A stretch of DNA of 64,000 nt. It comes from JAVDCA01 sp035293985. Its GTDB lineage: Bacteria > Pseudomonadota > Alphaproteobacteria > Rhizobiales > Xanthobacteraceae. Shown here piece after piece: positions 60,437-64,000 of this stretch. The translations under genes were made by a program, and so were the position numbers. Position 1 is the first letter of the stretch. Every line of letters starts with the position of its first letter. The stretch covers positions 24,800 to 88,799 of the forward strand of contig DATGLS010000041.1 of the NCBI GenBank assembly GCA_035293985.1, read 5' to 3'. Under the pieces are notes generated by a model. That model searched no databases. It was not told where the DNA came from and was given only the letters and a program-made list of their open reading frames with translations.

Positions 60437-61213
60437 ATGGATCATCTCAAGACCGTCACCGAGGAATTCGCCCGCCAGGCACAGACTTTCGACGCCTGGG
60501 CGCAGAAGACCGACGAGGGAGTAGCGATGCGCTTCCGCGGCGCGCTTGGCGAGGCTGGCGGCGGCGACCTCATCGACGTCGCCTGCGGTCCCGGCGTCGT
60601 CACCGCCGCGATCGCGCCCGGCGCGCGCTCGGTCATCGGGTTCGACGCGACCGACGCGATGCTGGAAAAAGCCCGCGCCCGCTGCGTGAGGGAAGGGCTC
60701 GCCAACGTCGCGTTCGCGCACGGCGACGCCGAGCATCTGCCGTTCGCGGACGGCCGCTTCGACGGCGCCGTCACGCGGCTCGCGATTCATCATTTCGCCG
60801 ATCCGCCGCGCGCGCTCGCCGAAATCTTTCGCGTGCTGCGGCCGGGCGGCATCGCGGTGATCGTCGACGTGGTGTCGTCGGAGGACCGCGCCGAGTCCGA
60901 CCTGCACAACGCGATCGAGCGGCTGCGCGATCCCTCGCATGTCCGCATGCTGCCGGCCTCCGAGCTCGACGGGGACGTCAGGCGTGCGGGATTTTCCGTG
61001 CTCGGCCACGACACCTGGGACATGCCGCGCGAGTTCGACGAATGGGCCGCGATCGCCAACGACACCGCGCGCGTCGAGCCGCTGCGCACCGTGGTGCGCG
61101 AGCTCGCGCGGGCCGGACGCACCGCCGGCACCGGCCTTGCGATCGAGGACGGGCGGATCGTCTTCTTCCATCGCTGGCGCCTGCTGCGGGCCGAGAAGCC
61201 GCGCGGCAATTGA
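60437..61213 (+). CDS. Class I SAM-dependent methyltransferase (UbiE/COQ5-like)
   Basis: 258 residues. SAM motif I is LIDVACGPGVVTAAIA, motif II VIGFDATDAML, and motif III/IV AHGDAEHLPFADGRFDGAVT with LRPGGIAVIVDVVS. C-terminal half (SELDGDVRRAGFSVLGHDTW) is family-typical. Substrate unknown. ATG at 60437 after GAGGCGC. Confidence 0.88.
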   Translation: MDHLKTVTEEFARQAQTFDAWAQKTDEGVAMRFRGALGEAGGGDLIDVACGPGVVTAAIAPGARSVIGFDATDAMLEKARARCVREGLANVAFAHGDAEHLPFADGRFDGAVTRLAIHHFADPPRALAEIFRVLRPGGIAVIVDVVSSEDRAESDLHNAIERLRDPSHVRMLPASELDGDVRRAGFSVLGHDTWDMPREFDEWAAIANDTARVEPLRTVVRELARAGRTAGTGLAIEDGRIVFFHRWRLLRAEKPRGN

Positions 61214-61249
61214 GCGCATGTGAGCCGAGCTCGGCGCAAGCGGTGCCCG

Positions 61250-61312
61250 CCCTCCAACCGTCTCCCCGCTGAAGAAGCGGGAGAGGGAGTGCAGGCGCCG
61301 GGCTGTGGGCGA
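61250..61312. repeat. Hairpin repeat TCTCCCCGCT...AGCGGGAGAG
   Basis: CTCCCCGCT GAAG AAGCGGGAG forms a stem, followed by GGAGTGCAGGCGCCGGGC. The same hairpin plus GGAGCGCAGGCACCG is found between the two Mo-subunit pieces at 12.78 kb. Confidence 0.6.
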
Positions 61313-61462
61313 AATGCAACGTCTGGGCGCCGTTGCCGATCCCCTACTTTTGCGACATTGTTCGATCCGATGGGACGCATCGAGCCGGGACCACGACCGT
61401 CGCATGACCTTCATAATCGGTTGTTATCGCCGCGCTGAGCACGGCGCCGACGGATTGGGGCC

Positions 61463-62563
61463 GTGACCCGCGTCGTCGTCCAATCGCTGACCAAACGCTG
61501 GGGCGAAACGGCTGCGGTCGCGGATGTCTCATTCTCGGTCGAAACGGGCGAGCTTGCGGTGCTGCTCGGGCCGTCCGGCTGCGGCAAGTCGACGATCCTG
61601 CGCATGATCGCGGGGCTCGATGCGCCGAGCGCCGGCACGATTGCGATCGGCGGACGCGACGTCGCGGGGCTCGCCGGCTGGGCGCGCGGGGTCGCCATGG
61701 TGTTTCAATCCTATGCGCTGTTTCCTCATTTGTCGGTCGCCGACAACATCACGTTCGGGCTCTCGGTCCGCGGCGTCGCCCGGAGCGAGATGACGGCGCG
61801 GCTCGACAAGGTCGCGGCGCTGCTCGGGCTGGAGAAGCTGCTGCGGCGCAAGCCGGCGCAGCTCTCCGGCGGCCAGCAGCAGCGGGTCGCGCTCGGCCGT
61901 GCGCTGATCGCCGAGGCCCCGGTCTGTCTGCTCGACGAGCCCCTGTCGAACCTCGACACTCAGCTGCGTCAGGACCTGCGCCGCGACATCCGCGCGCTGC
62001 AGCAGCGGCTCGGCATCACCATGATCTACGTCACCCACGACCAGACCGAGGCGATGAGCATGGCGGACCGCGTTATCCTGCTCAACGCCGGCCGCATCGA
62101 GCAGAACGGCGCGCCGGCCGACCTCTACGAGCGCCCCGCGACCCTGTTCGCGGCGCGCTTCATCGGCGGCGCGCCGATGAGCCTGGTCGATCTCGACGAC
62201 GGCCCGAACGGTGCGGTGATCGCCGGCACGAGTGGTCCCGCGGTGCTCGCCGGGCGCGGGCGGGGCCGCATGCTCGGCCTGCGGCCCGAGGATGTCGCGA
62301 TCGATCCGGCCGGGCAGGGCAGGCTGCGCGCGCAGGTCGCGGGGGTCGAATATCTCGGCGGCGAAACGCTGGTCGCCTGCGCGGTCGGCGCCGCATCCAT
62401 TCTCGCGCTCACGCGCGGCGCCGCGCCGTCGGTCGGCACGACGGTCGGCCTCACCTGGGACGCCGACGCCGCGCATTCGTTCGATGCCGCGAGCGGCCGA
62501 CGAATTGAAGCCGGTTCGCCGGCGCACACTCAGGTCACCGGACAGGGGAGAATCGTCGCATGA
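61463..62563 (+). CDS. ABC transporter ATPase, UgpC/PotA family
   Basis: 366 residues from a GTG. Walker A GPSGCGKST (about residues 34-42), Q-loop VFQSYALFPHLSV, signature LSGGQQQRVALGRALI, Walker B CLLDEPLSNLD, H-loop IYVTHDQTEA. The C-terminal TOBE-like domain (GRGRMLGLRPEDVAIDP) is typical of sugar, glycerol-phosphate or polyamine importers. Its stop overlaps the start of the binding protein gene (ATGA). The permease genes would be expected next but are not in the window. Confidence 0.93.
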   Translation: MTRVVVQSLTKRWGETAAVADVSFSVETGELAVLLGPSGCGKSTILRMIAGLDAPSAGTIAIGGRDVAGLAGWARGVAMVFQSYALFPHLSVADNITFGLSVRGVARSEMTARLDKVAALLGLEKLLRRKPAQLSGGQQQRVALGRALIAEAPVCLLDEPLSNLDTQLRQDLRRDIRALQQRLGITMIYVTHDQTEAMSMADRVILLNAGRIEQNGAPADLYERPATLFAARFIGGAPMSLVDLDDGPNGAVIAGTSGPAVLAGRGRGRMLGLRPEDVAIDPAGQGRLRAQVAGVEYLGGETLVACAVGAASILALTRGAAPSVGTTVGLTWDADAAHSFDAASGRRIEAGSPAHTQVTGQGRIVA

Positions 62564-63840
62564 TCCGTTGGGGCTCCATCACGGCCGGCCTGCTCGCGCT
62601 CACCCTCGCGGCACTGCCGGCATCCGCCACCGAGATCACCTTCTACTACCCGATCGCGGTCGGCGGCCCGGTCACCAAGATCATCGACCGCTACGCCGAG
62701 GAGTTCCACAAGAGCCATCCCGACATCACCGTCAAGCCGGTCTACACCGGCAGCTACCAGGACTCGATCGTCAAGGCGATGACGGCCGCCAAAGCCGGCA
62801 ATGCGCCCGACGCCGCGGTGCTGCTCTCGACCGACATGTTCACGCTGATCGACAACGACCTGATCGTGCCGTGGGACGACGTGGCGAGCTCGGACCAGGA
62901 CAAGACCTGGATCAGGTCGTTCTATCCGGCCTTCATGGAAAACAGCCAGACCGGCGGCAAGACGTGGGGCATTCCGTTCCAGCGCTCGACCATCGTGCAG
63001 TACTGGAACAAGGACGCATTCAAGGCGGCGGGCCTCGATCCCGACAAGGCGCCCGCGACTTGGGACGAGATCGTCGCCTTCGGCAAGAAGCTCGTGAAGC
63101 GCGATGCCGGCGGCCAGGTGACCCAATGGGGCATCGAGATTCCCTCGTCCGGCTTTCCCTACTGGCTCTTCCAGGCGCTGACCACACAGAACGGCGCGAT
63201 CCTCGCCAACCGGGACGGCACCAAGGTCGCCTACGACGATCCGAAGGTCATCGAAGCCGCGCAGTTCTTTGCCGACCTCAGCCAGAAGGACCGCGTGATG
63301 CCCAAGGGCATCATCGACTGGGGCACCACGCCGAACGATTTTTTCGCGACCAAGACCGCGATCATGTGGACGACCACCGGCAATCTGACCAACGTGCGCA
63401 CGAATGCGAGGTTCTCGTTCGGGGTGGCGCCGATGCCCGCGAAGGTGCGCGGCGGCTCGCCGACGGGTGGCGGGAACATCTATCTGTTCAAGGGCAACGA
63501 CAAAGCGAAGCAGGCCGCGGCGATCGCATTCGCGCGCTTCCTGACGACGCCCGACCTCGCCGCCGATTGGGGCATCGCCACCGGTTACGTGGCGACGCGG
63601 CCGGACGCCTGGGACACCGAGGCGATGAAGAAGTACGTCGCCGGCTTCCCGGCTGCCGCGGTCGCTCGCGACCAGCTCAAGGATGCGGTGGCGGAGCTCT
63701 CCACTCACGACAACCAGCGCGTGACGAAGGCGCTCAACGATGCGCTGCAGGCGGTGCTCACCGGCGCCAAGCAGCCGAAGCCGGCGCTCGACGCAGCGCA
63801 GGCGGAGGCGACAAGGATATTGGCGAGGTATCAGCATTGA
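62560..63840 (+). CDS. ABC transporter substrate-binding protein, UgpB-like (family 1)
   Basis: 426 residues with a signal peptide (AGLLALTLAALPASA). Binding-protein features: IDRYAEEFHKSHPDITVKPV, GSYQDSIVKAMTAAKAGNAP, PFQRSTIVQYWNKDAFKAAG and GGNIYLFKGNDKAKQAAAIA. Similar to glycerol-3-phosphate or sugar binding proteins; the ligand is unknown. The start overlaps the ATPase stop. Downstream is a repeat fragment and the left end of an IS110-family element, which separates it from any permease genes. Confidence 0.92.
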   Translation: MIRWGSITAGLLALTLAALPASATEITFYYPIAVGGPVTKIIDRYAEEFHKSHPDITVKPVYTGSYQDSIVKAMTAAKAGNAPDAAVLLSTDMFTLIDNDLIVPWDDVASSDQDKTWIRSFYPAFMENSQTGGKTWGIPFQRSTIVQYWNKDAFKAAGLDPDKAPATWDEIVAFGKKLVKRDAGGQVTQWGIEIPSSGFPYWLFQALTTQNGAILANRDGTKVAYDDPKVIEAAQFFADLSQKDRVMPKGIIDWGTTPNDFFATKTAIMWTTTGNLTNVRTNARFSFGVAPMPAKVRGGSPTGGGNIYLFKGNDKAKQAAAIAFARFLTTPDLAADWGIATGYVATRPDAWDTEAMKKYVAGFPAAAVARDQLKDAVAELSTHDNQRVTKALNDALQAVLTGAKQPKPALDAAQAEATRILARYQH

Positions 63841-63866
63841 TCCGCCTCATTGCGAGCGAAGCGAAG

Positions 63867-64000
63867 ACTGTATGTCCCTTTCCTTGCGGAGGCGACTCGC
63901 CCTCGATGCGAGTGCGAGGGTTACCCGGATAGGCCGGGCAGAGCCTCACGCAAGGAGGGCGAGTCATGGACGAGCATATCGCAGCTTTTGTCGGGATTGA
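63867..64000 (+). mobile_element. Left end of an IS110-family insertion sequence (partial)
   Basis: The copy of the CATTGCGAG repeat at 63848 is broken after GCGAAGCGAAG at about 63867, where ACTGTATGTCCC begins. About 100 bases later the transposase starts. IS110 elements often target palindromic repeats, and the segment between the end and the transposase start is where bridge RNA is encoded in the IS110 group. The boundary is an estimate; the other end is outside the window. Confidence 0.6.
63966..64000 (+). CDS. IS110-family transposase, first 11 codons only
   Basis: ATGGACGAGCATATCGCAGC gives MDEHIAAFVGI, the common start of IS110-family transposases, where GID continues to the DEDD catalytic domain. 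AAGGAGGG is well placed before the ATG. Everything after residue 11 lies beyond the window. Confidence 0.7.
   Translation, partial: MDEHIAAFVGI

Overview
The window is GC-rich chromosomal DNA that looks like an alphaproteobacterium of the order Hyphomicrobiales, close to the Bradyrhizobium/Xanthobacteraceae/Pseudolabrys group. The evidence is strong G/C use at third codon positions, the order degP-like, rarA, rluC, several tripartite-tricarboxylate and ABC solute receptors, and many copies of short palindromic intergenic repeats of the kind common in that group. The assignment is inferred from style and gene order, not from a marker gene. No rRNA, tRNA or CRISPR array was seen.

Layout. 1-7.5 kb: tail of a probable cytochrome c, a DegP-type periplasmic protease, a small membrane protein, RarA, an RluC-type pseudouridine synthase and a membrane GGDEF-EAL protein. 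7.8-17.0 kb: a one-direction catabolic cluster (IclR regulator, zinc alcohol dehydrogenase, molybdenum hydroxylase with FAD subunit, a 2Fe-2S/Mo fusion and a split-off Mo C-terminal part, a TctC-type receptor, and an IolD-like thiamine-diphosphate enzyme). No described pathway was recognised for this combination. 17.4-21.2 kb: an O-methyltransferase, then a less GC-rich island holding a 668-residue protein with a C-terminal deaminase-like toxin domain, its probable immunity gene, and a decayed second immunity paralogue. 21.7-28.3 kb: a phosphatase, three luciferase-like flavin oxidoreductases and a MetE-like methyltransferase. 28.5-34.9 kb: AI-2E-type membrane protein, TPR-glycosyltransferase-like protein, MAPEG protein and an EmrAB-type efflux pair. 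35-38 kb: a flavoprotein dehydrogenase with a threonine-synthase-like enzyme. 38.7-42.6 kb: a sugar-acid catabolic pair (IlvD/Edd-type dehydratase plus SDR resembling 2-keto-3-deoxy-L-fuconate dehydrogenase) and an AraC regulator. 43.4-48.1 kb: a divergent MarR/FAD-monooxygenase pair with twin palindromic operators, a quinone oxidoreductase, an ArsR/SRPBCC pair with a palindromic promoter, and a MaoC hydratase. 48.2-55.3 kb: small secreted proteins, two AraC regulators, an OmpA-family protein with long Gln/Pro repeats, and a wrecked porin gene. 55.4-64 kb: an S24 peptidase-like protein, a chemoreceptor next to an amino-acid-type binding protein, a frameshifted NADAR gene, a methyltransferase, an ABC ATPase plus binding protein, and the first codons of an IS110-family transposase at the right edge.

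Most genes are ordinary metabolism and envelope functions. The parts most worth attention are the deaminase toxin/immunity island, the Mo-hydroxylase/IolD-like catabolic cluster whose Mo subunit is split at a palindromic repeat, the twin 6-3-6 operators between the MarR and monooxygenase genes, and an apparent IS110 insertion inside a palindromic repeat that may have separated an ABC transporter from its permease genes.
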